A DNA stretch of 64,000 nt from Rhodococcus sp. 1168 (GTDB taxonomy: Bacteria > Actinomycetota > Actinomycetes > Mycobacteriales > Mycobacteriaceae): the NCBI RefSeq assembly GCF_002091955.1, contig NZ_MKKY01000091.1:67001-131000 (forward strand), given 5' to 3'. The position numbers and the translations under genes are program-made. This document shows positions 10,022-21,503 of the stretch, in pieces. The notes under the pieces are model-generated. The model did no database searches. It saw only the letters and a list, made by a program, of their open reading frames with translations, and was not told the origin of the DNA. The stretch's first letter is position 1, and every line of letters starts with the position of its first letter.

Positions 10022-10360
10022 TCAGCTCAGTAACACGTCCGAGTCGAAGCACGTGTGATCGCCGGTATGGCAGGCGGCACCCTCCTGATCGACCACCAAC
10101 AGGACGGTATCGCCGTCGCAATCGAGACGCACCTCGTGCACGTACTGCGTATGTCCCGACGTCTCCCCCTTGACCCAGTACTGCTCACGTGAGCGGGAGT
10201 AGTACGTACCTTTGCGGGTCTCGAGGGTGCGTGCGAGCGCCTCGTCGTCCATCCACGCCACCATGAGCACACTGCCCGTGCTGCGTTCCTGGGCGACCGC
10301 GCTGAACAGGCCCGCCTCGTTTCGCTTGAGACGGGCTGCGATTGCCGGGTCGAGAGTCAT
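10022..10360 (-). CDS. hisI: Phosphoribosyl-AMP cyclohydrolase
   Basis: HisI hydrolyses the purine ring of phosphoribosyl-AMP in the third step of histidine synthesis. The 112-residue monofunctional protein has the metal-binding DCDGDTVLL motif, and zinc ligands are expected in the segment [11 protein letters not shown]. The active-site segment [10 protein letters not shown] occurs near residue 34. The HisE pyrophosphohydrolase that is fused in enterobacteria is separate here and not in the window. It is the last his gene of the minus-strand operon, 15 bp after hisF. Confidence 0.94.
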   Translation of the reverse strand: MTLDPAIAARLKRNEAGLFSAVAQERSTGSVLMVAWMDDEALARTLETRKGTYYSRSREQYWVKGETSGHTQYVHEVRLDCDGDTVLLVVDQEGAACHTGDHTCFDSDVLLS

Positions 10361-10375
10361 CTTTCGTTATACCTT

Positions 10376-11149
10376 TCAGCGAACAACGATGCCGTCGCCG
10401 CGCATTGCGGCTTTGACCTGACCGATCGTCAGATCACCGAAGTGAAAAACGCTGGCTGCGAGAACCGCGTCTGCACCTGCCGTGACCGCCGGTGAAAAGT
10501 GCTCCACCGCGCCTGCTCCCCCACTCGCAATGACCGGGACGTGTACGGCTGCGCGAACAGCAGCAATCATCGGCAGGTCGAAGCCGGCCTTCGTGCCGTC
10601 GGCATCCATCGAATTGAGCAGAATCTCACCGACTCCGAGTTCCGCACCGCGCGTTGCCCATTCGATCGCATCGATCCCGGTCCCACGCTTTCCACCATGC
10701 GTGGTGACCTCCCAGCCCGACGCTGTCGCCGGTTGTCCGTCGGGAACGGTTCGGGCATCCACCGAGAGCACGATGCACTGCGATCCGAATCGCTCGCTCA
10801 ACTCGCGTAGCAATTCCGGACGCGCAATAGCTGCGGTGTTGACACTGACCTTGTCTGCTCCCGCGCGCAGCAAACGATCCACGTCGTCCACGGTCCGCAC
10901 ACCGCCACCGACGGTGAGCGGGATGAACACCTGCTCGGCTGTTCGACTGACGACGTCGAGCATCGTTCCTCGATCCGACGTGGATGCCGTCACGTCCAAG
11001 AATGTGAGTTCGTCGGCTCCCTGGGCGTCGTATGCGGCGGCGAGCGCCACCGGATCACCGGCATCACGGAGATTCTCGAAGTTCACACCTTTGACGACGC
11101 GTCCGGCGTCGACGTCCAGACACGGAATCACACGCACGGCCACGGTCAT
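10376..11149 (-). CDS. hisF: Imidazole glycerol phosphate synthase cyclase subunit
   Basis: HisF is the TIM-barrel cyclase that, with HisH, converts PRFAR and ammonia to imidazole glycerol phosphate and AICAR. The 257-residue protein carries the two catalytic aspartates expected of HisF: D12 in [10 protein letters not shown] and the aspartate of VLSVDART near residue 131. Phosphate-binding glycine motifs GGGVRT and ASGGAG are present. The start overlaps the stop of the upstream phosphatase gene by four bases, so translation is coupled. Confidence 0.96.
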   Translation of the reverse strand: MTVAVRVIPCLDVDAGRVVKGVNFENLRDAGDPVALAAAYDAQGADELTFLDVTASTSDRGTMLDVVSRTAEQVFIPLTVGGGVRTVDDVDRLLRAGADKVSVNTAAIARPELLRELSERFGSQCIVLSVDARTVPDGQPATASGWEVTTHGGKRGTGIDAIEWATRGAELGVGEILLNSMDADGTKAGFDLPMIAAVRAAVHVPVIASGGAGAVEHFSPAVTAGADAVLAASVFHFGDLTIGQVKAAMRGDGIVVR

Positions 11150-11976
11150 CGAACACGCCCTTCGAGAAAGTCAGCTGGATCTCCCAATGCACTGATCACG
11201 TTCAACAGTTCTTCGTGCGCACCCGGCGACGCCGCTACGACCGACTTCGACTCGATGGTCCACGGTTCGCCGGCCAGGTCGGTAACCACGCCCCCGGCTG
11301 CCTCGACGAGCAGCGCGCCTGCAGCGTTGTCCCAAGCCTGATGGCCGAACACGACGCACCCGCCGAGCACCCCACTGGCGGTGTACGCCAAGTCGATTCC
11401 GGTGGCTCCGTGCATTCGGATGCGAGAGGACACCCGGGAGAGCTCTTCGAGAATCCGGACCCGGTACAGCCCGGGCGTCCGTCCCCGGCTCGCGATGTTG
11501 AACGCGCCGAAGCCGATCATCGAGTCCCTGAGCGATCGCTCCTCGAGACGCGGTACAGCAACGCCGTTGAGATGGATCGGCCCACCTACGGTAGCGGTGA
11601 AACGCTGCTGAATCAGCGGCAACCACGTCAGGCCGAGCACCGGCACACCGTCGTCGAGAAGTGCCAACAACGTTCCGGCAGAGGGCAGTCCGGCCGAGTA
11701 GTTGAACGTGCCGTCGATCGGATCGAGGACCCAGACCGGGCCTTCGTTCAGGTCTGGACCACCGAACTCTTCGCCGTGAACCGGAATCCCGGTCTGCTCG
11801 AACAGCTCTGCACTCAGCCGTCGTTCCAACTCGAGATCGACGGCCGTGGCAAAATCATCGGGCCCCTTCTGGATGGCGCTGGGGGCACCGACACCGGCGA
11901 CGAACCGATCGTGTGTGCCGTCGAGCAATCCGCTTGCGATGCTCAGCAGTCGCTGCGGGTCCAGAGGGAGGCTCAT
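11146..11976 (-). CDS. Inositol-monophosphatase-family phosphatase (HisN/ImpA-like)
   Basis: This 276-residue protein belongs to the Mg2+-dependent inositol monophosphatase superfamily. It has the metal-binding glutamate in HGEEFGG, the [12 protein letters not shown] motif and the C-terminal segment [18 protein letters not shown] member sits at this spot in several actinobacterial his operons, and some relatives are the histidinol-phosphate phosphatase HisN, so that reaction is the best guess. ATG at 11976 is chosen because it gives MSLPLDPQ, starts four bases after the priA stop, and longer forms add a non-conserved cysteine-rich stretch. No other histidinol-phosphate phosphatase is visible in the window. 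Confidence 0.88.
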   Translation of the reverse strand: MSLPLDPQRLLSIASGLLDGTHDRFVAGVGAPSAIQKGPDDFATAVDLELERRLSAELFEQTGIPVHGEEFGGPDLNEGPVWVLDPIDGTFNYSAGLPSAGTLLALLDDGVPVLGLTWLPLIQQRFTATVGGPIHLNGVAVPRLEERSLRDSMIGFGAFNIASRGRTPGLYRVRILEELSRVSSRIRMHGATGIDLAYTASGVLGGCVVFGHQAWDNAAGALLVEAAGGVVTDLAGEPWTIESKSVVAASPGAHEELLNVISALGDPADFLEGRVR

Positions 11977-11980
11977 CCTG

Positions 11981-12715
11981 CTATCCGGATACTGCCGCGA
12001 GGGCGTCCGGCAGTGTGAAACGTCCTGCGTACAAAGCTTTTCCGACAATCGAGCCCTCGACACCGACGCCGAACAAGCCCGCGATAGCGCGAAGATCATC
12101 GATGGTCGACACGCCACCAGAGGCAATGACGGGTGCGTCGGTCTTCGCGCACACCTGGCTCAAGAGTTCGAGGTTCGGGCCGGTCAACGTTCCGTCTTTG
12201 GTCACATCGGTAACGACGTACCGCGAACATCCGTCGCGCTCGAGCCGCTCGAGAACCTCCCACAGGTCACCGCCGTCACTGACCCAACCACGGCCGCGCA
12301 ACCGGTTCGCGCCGTCGACGATGAGCACATCGAGACCGACCGCAACACGATCGCCGAACTCGCCGATGGCACGCGAGCACCACTCAGGATCCTCGAGTGC
12401 CGCAGTGCCGAGGTTCACCCGTGCGCAACCAGTGGCGAGGGCAGCTCGCAATGACTCGTCGTCGCGGATACCTCCGGACAATTCCACCTTGACGTCCAGC
12501 TCACCGACGACGTCCGCGAGCAATTCGCGGTTGGAACCACGACCGAAGGCTGCATCGAGATCGACGAGATGCACCCATTCGGCACCGTCCCTCTGCCACG
12601 CAAGGGCGGCATCCCGCGGGGATCCATACTTCGTTTCACTCCCCGCCTCTCCCTGAACGAGACGGACAGCTTCGCCGCCTGCGACATCTACAGCAGGCAA
12701 TAGGACCAGGCTCAC
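11981..12715 (-). CDS. priA: Bifunctional HisA/TrpF isomerase PriA
   Basis: The 244-residue TIM barrel isomerises ProFAR to PRFAR (HisA reaction). In most actinobacteria the same enzyme also isomerises phosphoribosyl anthranilate (TrpF reaction). The general-base aspartate D10 is in [10 protein letters not shown] and the general acid is in the [14 protein letters not shown] segment near residue 170. The long flexible loop [12 protein letters not shown], near residue 24, is characteristic of PriA. The window has a trp cluster without trpF, consistent with dual use. Whether both reactions are efficient cannot be determined from sequence. Confidence 0.92.
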   Translation of the reverse strand: MSLVLLPAVDVAGGEAVRLVQGEAGSETKYGSPRDAALAWQRDGAEWVHLVDLDAAFGRGSNRELLADVVGELDVKVELSGGIRDDESLRAALATGCARVNLGTAALEDPEWCSRAIGEFGDRVAVGLDVLIVDGANRLRGRGWVSDGGDLWEVLERLERDGCSRYVVTDVTKDGTLTGPNLELLSQVCAKTDAPVIASGGVSTIDDLRAIAGLFGVGVEGSIVGKALYAGRFTLPDALAAVSG

Positions 12716-12789
12716 GTGCGGTTATACTACCGGTCCGTCTGCCTCACCCGAACGTCGGGGCGGACCAGCCCCCGTCGTGCTGGGGACCC

Positions 12790-13011
12790 TCATTCGTCGG
12801 GGCCGAGCCCGCGCCGCGTCATCCGTGTCGAGACGACGCCCATCGCCGTGATGGCTGCCGTGATGCCGATCGCCACGATGAGCAGACCCCATCCCGGGCC
12901 CGGGCGAAGCAGCGCAATGACCACTGTAGTGATCACCAACATCAGTGTGGCACTGCCGAGAGACGCGATCGCGAGACGCCCGAACGAGAATTCGCGATCG
13001 CGCTTTCTCAT
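12790..13011 (-). CDS. Small two-helix membrane protein in the his operon
   Basis: This 73-residue protein has two hydrophobic segments (about residues 15-34 and 40-58) and a basic start, MRKRDRE. The start overlaps the hisH stop by four bases, which supports real translation, and a small membrane gene is reported at a similar place in the Corynebacterium his operon. I do not recognise a domain. A 74-bp gap separates it from priA. Confidence 0.65.
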   Translation of the reverse strand: MRKRDREFSFGRLAIASLGSATLMLVITTVVIALLRPGPGWGLLIVAIGITAAITAMGVVSTRMTRRGLGPDE

Positions 13012-13637
13012 AGCGAATCGACCCAGTTCTTCAACAGGGCAGCCCCTGCGTCCCCGGACTTCTCAGGATGGAACTGAGTGGCCGACAACGGCCCGTTCTC
13101 GACCGCGGCGAGAAAGTCGCCACCATGGTCGGCCCAGGTCAGCATCGGTGCTGCCAAGACCTCCGACGGCTCGAGCTCCCACCGCTGCGCCGCGTACGAG
13201 TGAACGAAGTAGAAGCGAGTCTCGGCATCGATACCGTCGAACAAAACACTCTTCTCGGGAGCGCGGACGGTATTCCAGCCCATGTGAGGTAAAACCGGCG
13301 CCGCAAGCCGGTCGACGGTGCCAGGCCACTCACCACAGCCTGCCGCCTCGATCCCGAATTCGACACCCCGTTCGAACATGATCTGCATTCCGACGCAGAT
13401 ACCGAGTACCGGGCGCCCACCGGCCAACCGTTGACCGATGATTCGATCACCCTTGACCGCCAGCAGACCTTCCATGCACGCAGCGAACGCACCCACCCCG
13501 GGAACGACGAGGCCATCGCACGCAAGCGCAGCCTTCGGGTCTGCAGTAACGGTGACGTCCGCACCGACTCGATCCAGCGCGCGTTTCGCGGAGTGCAGAT
13601 TGCCCGAGCCGTAGTCGAGCAACACCACAGATTTCAT
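13008..13637 (-). CDS. hisH: Imidazole glycerol phosphate synthase glutaminase subunit
   Basis: HisH is the class I glutaminase that delivers ammonia to HisF. The 209-residue protein has the nucleophile cysteine in the [10 protein letters not shown] motif near residue 84, the catalytic histidine and glutamate in TQFHPEKSG close to the C-terminus, and the N-terminal [11 protein letters not shown] segment. The start overlaps the MFS gene stop by four bases, and its stop overlaps the next small gene. hisH and hisF are separated by three genes here. Confidence 0.95.
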   Translation of the reverse strand: MKSVVLLDYGSGNLHSAKRALDRVGADVTVTADPKAALACDGLVVPGVGAFAACMEGLLAVKGDRIIGQRLAGGRPVLGICVGMQIMFERGVEFGIEAAGCGEWPGTVDRLAAPVLPHMGWNTVRAPEKSVLFDGIDAETRFYFVHSYAAQRWELEPSEVLAAPMLTWADHGGDFLAAVENGPLSATQFHPEKSGDAGAALLKNWVDSL

Positions 13638-14797
13638 GCCGCGAGTCTATCGGTCGCTCGTCGAGCCGATATCGCCACCGCTACCGCCATGATCGCAGCC
13701 ACGGTTGCGGCCATCCCGAACCCGGCGGTGTACCCGGCCGTTCCGACGATGAGCCCCAGAGCCATTGCACCGGCGCCGGTGCCGGCATCGAAACCGATGT
13801 TCCAGGCGGCGCTGGCTTGGCTGTACCGCTCCGGCCCGGCCGCGCTGAACACCATCACCAAACTGTCGTTCTGGGTGGCTCCGTATCCGACACCGAATAC
13901 GACGGCGGCGATGAGAAACACCGCACCGGGAGTACTGCCCGACACCGCGAAGGCGAAGACCGCCACGCCCACCGCAACTCCCACCAAAGCGGGTGCAAGC
14001 GACCGGCCGATTCCGATCCGATCGGCGATCCAACCTGCCCCGTAACGACCGACGAGCATCGCCCCGCTGACAACCGAAAGCGCGATACCGATCAACGAAG
14101 CGCGCTCGGATTCTGCGATCGGCAACAGAGTCGTCAGTCCCCCGAACGACGCCGACGCCGCTGCGATGGCGAGGCACGGGATAACGAACTGCACTCTGCT
14201 GGTTCGAATTTCGGCATGAGGCTTTCTCGACCGAGGCACCGGACGAATTCGAGGTAGAAATGCGATCCCGATCAACCCCAGCATCGGGACCAGCGCCCCG
14301 AGGACGTACACGAGCGTCGGGGCAACGGAGAAGACAGCAAGACCTACGGGGAGGGTCACCATCTGCGAGAACGCGATAGCGATTCCTTGGGCTCCTGTTG
14401 CTCGACCCAACTGCGCCGCCGGAGCAAGCTCGGCGACCAAGGCCGCACCCGCCACCGTGAGCATGCCGAAGCCGACACCGCGCACGGCAGAAATAGCCAA
14501 CGCGGGTCCCGCAGCGACGGACACGGCGAACACGATCGCAGGCAAACCCAACAATGCGCAACCGGCAGCGAGGACGAGTCGATGGCCGAAGCGTCGCAGA
14601 AGGCGAGGAACCAACAGTTGCGTAGCGACGGTGGTGGCCATGAAAATTGCAGTGCTTGCGCCTGCCAACGCGTCCGACCCGCCGTTTTCGGAAATCGCCA
14701 GTGGAACCACGGGCAGAAGAAGACCGAATCCGCCGAACGCCGCAGCGCCCATGACCATCGCTGCGGGAAGCCCGCGGATGGCGAACAACGAACTCAA
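13634..14797 (-). CDS. MFS transporter within the his operon
   Basis: This 387-residue protein has about twelve membrane segments and the loop 2-3 region [19 protein letters not shown], a variant of the MFS motif A. It resembles drug or metabolite exporters of the major facilitator superfamily. It lies between hisB and hisH with a four-base overlap with hisH and a 7-bp gap after hisB, so it is almost certainly co-transcribed with histidine genes. An MFS permease at this place is also known in Corynebacterium. Export of histidine or an intermediate is possible, but the substrate is unknown. Confidence 0.82.
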   Translation of the reverse strand: MSSLFAIRGLPAAMVMGAAAFGGFGLLLPVVPLAISENGGSDALAGASTAIFMATTVATQLLVPRLLRRFGHRLVLAAGCALLGLPAIVFAVSVAAGPALAISAVRGVGFGMLTVAGAALVAELAPAAQLGRATGAQGIAIAFSQMVTLPVGLAVFSVAPTLVYVLGALVPMLGLIGIAFLPRIRPVPRSRKPHAEIRTSRVQFVIPCLAIAAASASFGGLTTLLPIAESERASLIGIALSVVSGAMLVGRYGAGWIADRIGIGRSLAPALVGVAVGVAVFAFAVSGSTPGAVFLIAAVVFGVGYGATQNDSLVMVFSAAGPERYSQASAAWNIGFDAGTGAGAMALGLIVGTAGYTAGFGMAATVAAIMAVAVAISARRATDRLAA

Positions 14798-14804
14798 ACC
14801 GACA

Positions 14805-17904
<3,100 letters not shown>

Positions 17905-18135
17905 AATGTTTCCCTTCGAGGGTCGAAAGATTTCGGTTGCGAACCTCCAGGATAGTTCCCCCGGATTCGGCTACTACTTCACGTCCGGCGCTCGACTACT
18001 GCTTCGTGTCGAGCACGCTCGGGTAAGTCCGACCCTAGAGCGTGGAGAACCTGTGCCGCGAGTTGATTTCTGTCGAGCACCTCGATGACGGACGGCAGCA
18101 TCGAGTAATAGAAGTCGTTCCTGCAGGTGCCGAGC
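17905..18135. promoter_or_regulatory. Intergenic region upstream of hisD
   Basis: These 231 bp separate the hisD start from the stop of the mycolyltransferase gene, both on the minus strand. The his operon promoter is expected here. I see no histidine-rich leader peptide, no T-box-like structure and no gene. Confidence 0.4.
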
Positions 18136-19173
18136 TCAGATGCCGAGCGAATGCGCCAGCATCGGCCACGACGCGTGGAGGTCGTCCTGCCAGTAACCCC
18201 ACGAGTGAGTTCCGACGGGACGGAAATTCACCTCGGCAGGGATTCCGAGTCGATACAGCTCCTTGGCCATGTTCGAGGTGCAGAAATTCACGACGGCCTC
18301 GATGCCGCCGCCGACCAGTAGCTGGTCCGGGAAAAGTTTGGCCTTGCCTTCCGCGAATCGAGGATTCAGCGGTGTGTCGTTGGGGATGCCGGGTAGCCCG
18401 GTGCCGGTGCTCATGTAGATCTCGGTGCCACGAAGCTTTTCAGCGTTGAGAAGTGGGTCGTTTTCAAGCCATACCGGCCCGTCGAGCGGTCCCCACATGT
18501 TCTCGACGTTTCCGCCGCCGTACAACTCGACAACCAACTTCACGAACTGTTGCCCGAGCGGATCCGAGGTCTGCGCGCATCCACTGTAGGCGGCCACGCC
18601 CTTGTAGAGACCCGGATAGGCAATGGCCAAGTTCAGAACCGAGGTGCCGGACATGGAGAGGGCCGCTATCGACTGGATTCTGTTGGTATCGAACTGTGCA
18701 TCGATCAACGGTGGGAGTTCCTCACCGATGAAGGTCTGCCATTTGTTTCGACCGAGGACTGGATCATCGCTTACCCAGTCGGTGTAGTAAGACCATTTTC
18801 CGGACTGCGGCGTGACCACGAAAGCGTTCTTGTCGGCAAAGAATTCGGTCGAGTCCGTCTGGGACTGCCACGTTGCGGCGTCCTCGCCGCCTCCCGCGCC
18901 GTTCAACAGGTAGAGAACTGGCCGTGGAACAGAGCCATCTGCGGGGGTCATCACCTGGACTGGAATGTTTCTGTCCATGGCCGCCGAGTAGACCTGCAGC
19001 GTCGACCGGCGGTCATCGATGCGGGTGGACGATACGATGCGCGAACCATCGCCTGATGTCGCCGACGTCACGGGTAGATCCTCGGCGGACACGACGCTCA
19101 CACCTACCGCGGACGGCGTCAGCACACACAACATCACCGCTGTGCATGTCACGATTGCGTTTTTGATCTTCAC
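18136..19173 (-). CDS. Secreted antigen-85-type mycolyltransferase/esterase
   Basis: This exported alpha/beta hydrolase belongs to the antigen 85/corynebacterial mycolyltransferase family, which moves mycolic acids between trehalose mycolates and arabinogalactan. The 345-residue precursor starts at GTG 19173, supported by GGAGGG upstream, and has a signal peptide with a hydrophobic core at residues 5-25. The nucleophile serine lies in the ALSMSGTSVL elbow and the catalytic histidine in the typical THSWGYW motif near the C-terminus. There is no C-terminal membrane anchor. The gene is evidence for a mycolate cell envelope. It is transcribed towards hisD but 231 bp away. Confidence 0.87.
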   Translation of the reverse strand: MKIKNAIVTCTAVMLCVLTPSAVGVSVVSAEDLPVTSATSGDGSRIVSSTRIDDRRSTLQVYSAAMDRNIPVQVMTPADGSVPRPVLYLLNGAGGGEDAATWQSQTDSTEFFADKNAFVVTPQSGKWSYYTDWVSDDPVLGRNKWQTFIGEELPPLIDAQFDTNRIQSIAALSMSGTSVLNLAIAYPGLYKGVAAYSGCAQTSDPLGQQFVKLVVELYGGGNVENMWGPLDGPVWLENDPLLNAEKLRGTEIYMSTGTGLPGIPNDTPLNPRFAEGKAKLFPDQLLVGGGIEAVVNFCTSNMAKELYRLGIPAEVNFRPVGTHSWGYWQDDLHASWPMLAHSLGI

Positions 19174-19222
19174 GCGTCCGCCCTCCGGCGATGCTTCGAC
19201 GTTAGTTCGGCGAACAGTATCA

Positions 19223-19244
19223 CTGCCCCCTACGAACGGGGCAG
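19223..19244. other. Hairpin between the mycolyltransferase and ychJ-like genes
   Basis: CTGCCCC at 19223-19229 pairs with GGGGCAG at 19238-19244 around an eight-base loop. It lies 50 bp upstream of the mycolyltransferase start, in the divergent promoter region, so it is more likely an operator or leader structure than a terminator. No regulator is assigned. Confidence 0.4.
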
Positions 19245-19372
19245 ACAATCCCGACCTGCAACCAAACCCGCTGATGTGTCGAGTCCTGTCGCACATACTC
19301 CAGACAGGTGCTCATACCCGTATTCGGTTCACCCACGCGAGCCGCGAGGGATCGAGGAGGTTCAATGGACCG

Positions 19373-19447
19373 ATGAACGCAGCGAAAAGCATCGATCAAA
19401 GCGAGAACGGCGAAGTGACGACCCACATCGAGGCTTTCGGAAAATGA
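19373..19447 (+). CDS. Possible 24-residue peptide coupled to the ychJ-like gene
   Basis: A 25-codon reading frame starts at ATG 19373 and its TGA overlaps the ATG of the YchJ-family gene as ATGA. GGAGG at 19355-19360 lies about 12 bases upstream; it is better spaced for an even shorter frame, ATG GAC CGA TGA at 19365, whose stop also overlaps the 19373 start as ATGA. The two nested overlaps suggest a reinitiation leader, but the peptide, MNAAKSIDQSENGEVTTHIE and four more residues, matches nothing I know. Expression is unproven. Confidence 0.35.
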   Translation: MNAAKSIDQSENGEVTTHIEAFGK

Positions 19448-19827
19448 GTCGCAGTTGCCCATGTCTGCGCGGTGAGCCCTTCGACCGCTGTTGCGAACCG
19501 TTTCTGACCGGAACGGCGACCGCACCGACGGCCGAGCACTTGATGCGATCACGCTACAGCGCATTCAGCGTCGGCGCCGCCGAGTACCTACTGGAAAGCT
19601 GGCACAGTTCGACGGCTCCGACCGAGTTGACGCTCGACCCCCAGCAACGCTGGTATCGATTGGACGTCCACCGCACCTCCGAAGGAGGGCTGATGGACCA
19701 GACAGGCGAGGTCGAATTCAGTGCGTTCTATCGCCATTCCGAGGGTAACGGGGTGCTCAGAGAATCTTCTCGATTCGTTCGCGAGGACGACCGATGGGTC
19801 TACCTCGACGGCGTCCTGGCGCAATAA
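19444..19827 (+). CDS. YchJ-family (UPF0225) protein
   Basis: This 127-residue protein belongs to the YchJ/UPF0225 family. The N-terminus has a cysteine cluster, SCPCLRGEPFDRCCEPF, resembling the SEC-C zinc-binding motif, followed by the conserved LMRSRYSAF segment near residue 35. The rest is an NTF2-like fold in the family. The biochemical function is not known. The ATG overlaps the stop of a possible leader peptide. The gene is convergent with the DUF5997 gene, with nine bases between the stops. Confidence 0.82.
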   Translation: MSRSCPCLRGEPFDRCCEPFLTGTATAPTAEHLMRSRYSAFSVGAAEYLLESWHSSTAPTELTLDPQQRWYRLDVHRTSEGGLMDQTGEVEFSAFYRHSEGNGVLRESSRFVREDDRWVYLDGVLAQ

Positions 19828-19836
19828 ACGCCTGTA

Positions 19837-20247
19837 CTACCGCTGTTTCTGTGGCCGGTTGGTAGCGGCCCGTCGAGCCTCGTCCTTTGCCTTGACCCGC
19901 ACGGCCTCCGCGCGGACACCATCCTGCGTACGACGCTCTCGAACCAGCCACTCGGGCTGCTCTTGAAGAAGCTGGCCGATCTCGGCTTCGGTCAGGGCGT
20001 CGGTGATCTCGGCTCGTGCAAGACCTGCAATCGACACCCCGAGCTTGCGCGCCATGACGTCCTTCGGGAAGGGGCCGTTCTCTTGGAGGTCGACAAGCCA
20101 CTGCGGCGGTTCTTTGCGCAATGCGTCCAGTTCGGCGCGGGAAATGGACGCGGCCTGAAACTCTTCCGGCGCTGCGGGAAGATAGATGCCGAGCTTGTTT
20201 GCCGCGGTAAGGGGCTTCATCTGCTGTTGTTTATTCTCCGGGCTCAC
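19837..20247 (-). CDS. DUF5997 family protein
   Basis: This 136-residue soluble protein matches the actinobacterial DUF5997 family, with the segment MKPLTAANKLGIYLPAAPEE near the N-terminus and PPQWLVDLQENGPFPKDVMA in the middle, and a basic C-terminus. No catalytic motif is visible. It is divergent from the LysR gene at 20325 with 77 bp between them; from memory this pairing recurs in related genomes. A start at an internal Met ten residues in is also possible. Confidence 0.75.
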   Translation of the reverse strand: MSPENKQQQMKPLTAANKLGIYLPAAPEEFQAASISRAELDALRKEPPQWLVDLQENGPFPKDVMARKLGVSIAGLARAEITDALTEAEIGQLLQEQPEWLVRERRTQDGVRAEAVRVKAKDEARRAATNRPQKQR

Positions 20248-20324
20248 CCCGACAGCCTATCTGCCCGCAGCTGGACCGGACGCCACTGTCCAGGACAACG
20301 GTTTGAGTCGCCTACTGTTGAGAT

Positions 20325-21347
20325 GTGAATTTCGACGTGCAGTCCCTCCGCTGGTACATCGCCGTCGCGGAAGAATTGCATTTCGCTCGCGCTGCCAAAA
20401 CCTTGAACATCGCCCGGACACGATTGAGTGCCGCGGTCATCGAACTCGAAACCGTACTCGGCTACTCGTTGTTCGTCCCCGGCGCGTCGCCGACAGAGCT
20501 CACCGATCGTGGCGCCGACTTCCTCCAGACCGCACGCGTGATGGTCGCCGAGGAAGATGAATTGCTACGTGTCGATGCGTCGAACGAGCAGACCGCCACG
20601 CTTACCGTCGGTTTCACCGAGGGCGTGACGCCGGCAAAGTGGACCCGAATCTGGTCCGAGCGATTCCCCGACATCGCATTGGAACTGGTCCCCACCACAG
20701 CCGACACGCAGGAGTCTTCGCTTCGATCGGGCGCGGTCGATGTCGGCTTCGTTCGACTCCCGGTCGACCGGAACGATCTCAGCGTCATCGGCCTCTACGA
20801 GGAAGTGGCAGTGGTGGTCGTTCCCAAGGATCACCCAGTCGCCGCATTCGATCGCATCGCGGTGACAGACCTCGCCGACGAGCACCTGCTGCAGGAACCG
20901 TCTGCGGTTCCCGAATGGGCGTCGATCGCCACCGAAATCGCCGATGGCACGCGACTGGCACCGCCGCAGGTGAATTCACATGCCGAACTGGTCGAGTACG
21001 TTGCCGCGGGGCTGGGTATCGCCGTTCTCCCACAGTCGATCGCCCGCTTGCACAGCCGCAAGGACCTCGTGTATCGCCCGATCGACGGCGTAGCGGGCTC
21101 CCCCATCGCCATTGCATGGCTCGTCGACAAGACGACCGAAGAGGTCGAGGACTTCGTCGGAATCGTCCGCGGACGCTCCGTCCGGAGCTCGCGGGGAACT
21201 CCGACGCCACCCACCAGTGCAGCGAACCGCAACAACAGTGCGGCGAAGAAGAAGCAGCAACTGGCAGCGAAGGCGAGCCAGCCGGCCAAGGGCGCACGAG
21301 GAAGCAGGAAGAATTCTTCTTCTGGCAAGCGCCCGCGGCGACCCTGA
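20325..21347 (+). CDS. LysR-family transcriptional regulator with basic tail
   Basis: This 340-residue regulator has the LysR winged helix at residues 1-60, with FDVQSLRWYIAVAEELHFAR and RTRLSAAVIELE covering the helix-turn-helix, followed by the periplasmic-binding-like effector domain up to about residue 285. The last 55 residues are an unusual low-complexity tail rich in Lys, Arg, Ser, Asn and Ala, unlike the compact end of most LysR proteins. The start is GTG at 20325. It is divergent from the DUF5997 gene, its likely partner or target. Confidence 0.85.
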   Translation: MNFDVQSLRWYIAVAEELHFARAAKTLNIARTRLSAAVIELETVLGYSLFVPGASPTELTDRGADFLQTARVMVAEEDELLRVDASNEQTATLTVGFTEGVTPAKWTRIWSERFPDIALELVPTTADTQESSLRSGAVDVGFVRLPVDRNDLSVIGLYEEVAVVVVPKDHPVAAFDRIAVTDLADEHLLQEPSAVPEWASIATEIADGTRLAPPQVNSHAELVEYVAAGLGIAVLPQSIARLHSRKDLVYRPIDGVAGSPIAIAWLVDKTTEEVEDFVGIVRGRSVRSSRGTPTPPTSAANRNNSAAKKKQQLAAKASQPAKGARGSRKNSSSGKRPRRP

Positions 21348-21453
21348 AAATGGGCATTTCCATAACTTGCTGACCAGGGCACACCACGCGTTGACACGCT
21401 GCAGAGTGCTCGATCAGCACTCCCTCCCCCGGCCGGGTAGATATTTGCACCAC

Positions 21454-21491
21454 CGCGGATGGCCAGCACCACTCGACGCTGCCCATCCGCG
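21454..21491. terminator. Convergent terminator at the left edge of the catabolic island
   Basis: CGCGGATGG at 21454-21462 pairs perfectly with CCATCCGCG at 21483-21491; a further AGC/GCT pair forms inside after a two-base mismatch. It lies between the convergent stops of the LysR gene (21347) and the solute-binding protein gene (21504), so it probably ends transcription from both sides. Confidence 0.7.
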
Positions 21492-21503
21492 ACTGGCTAA
21501 GAG

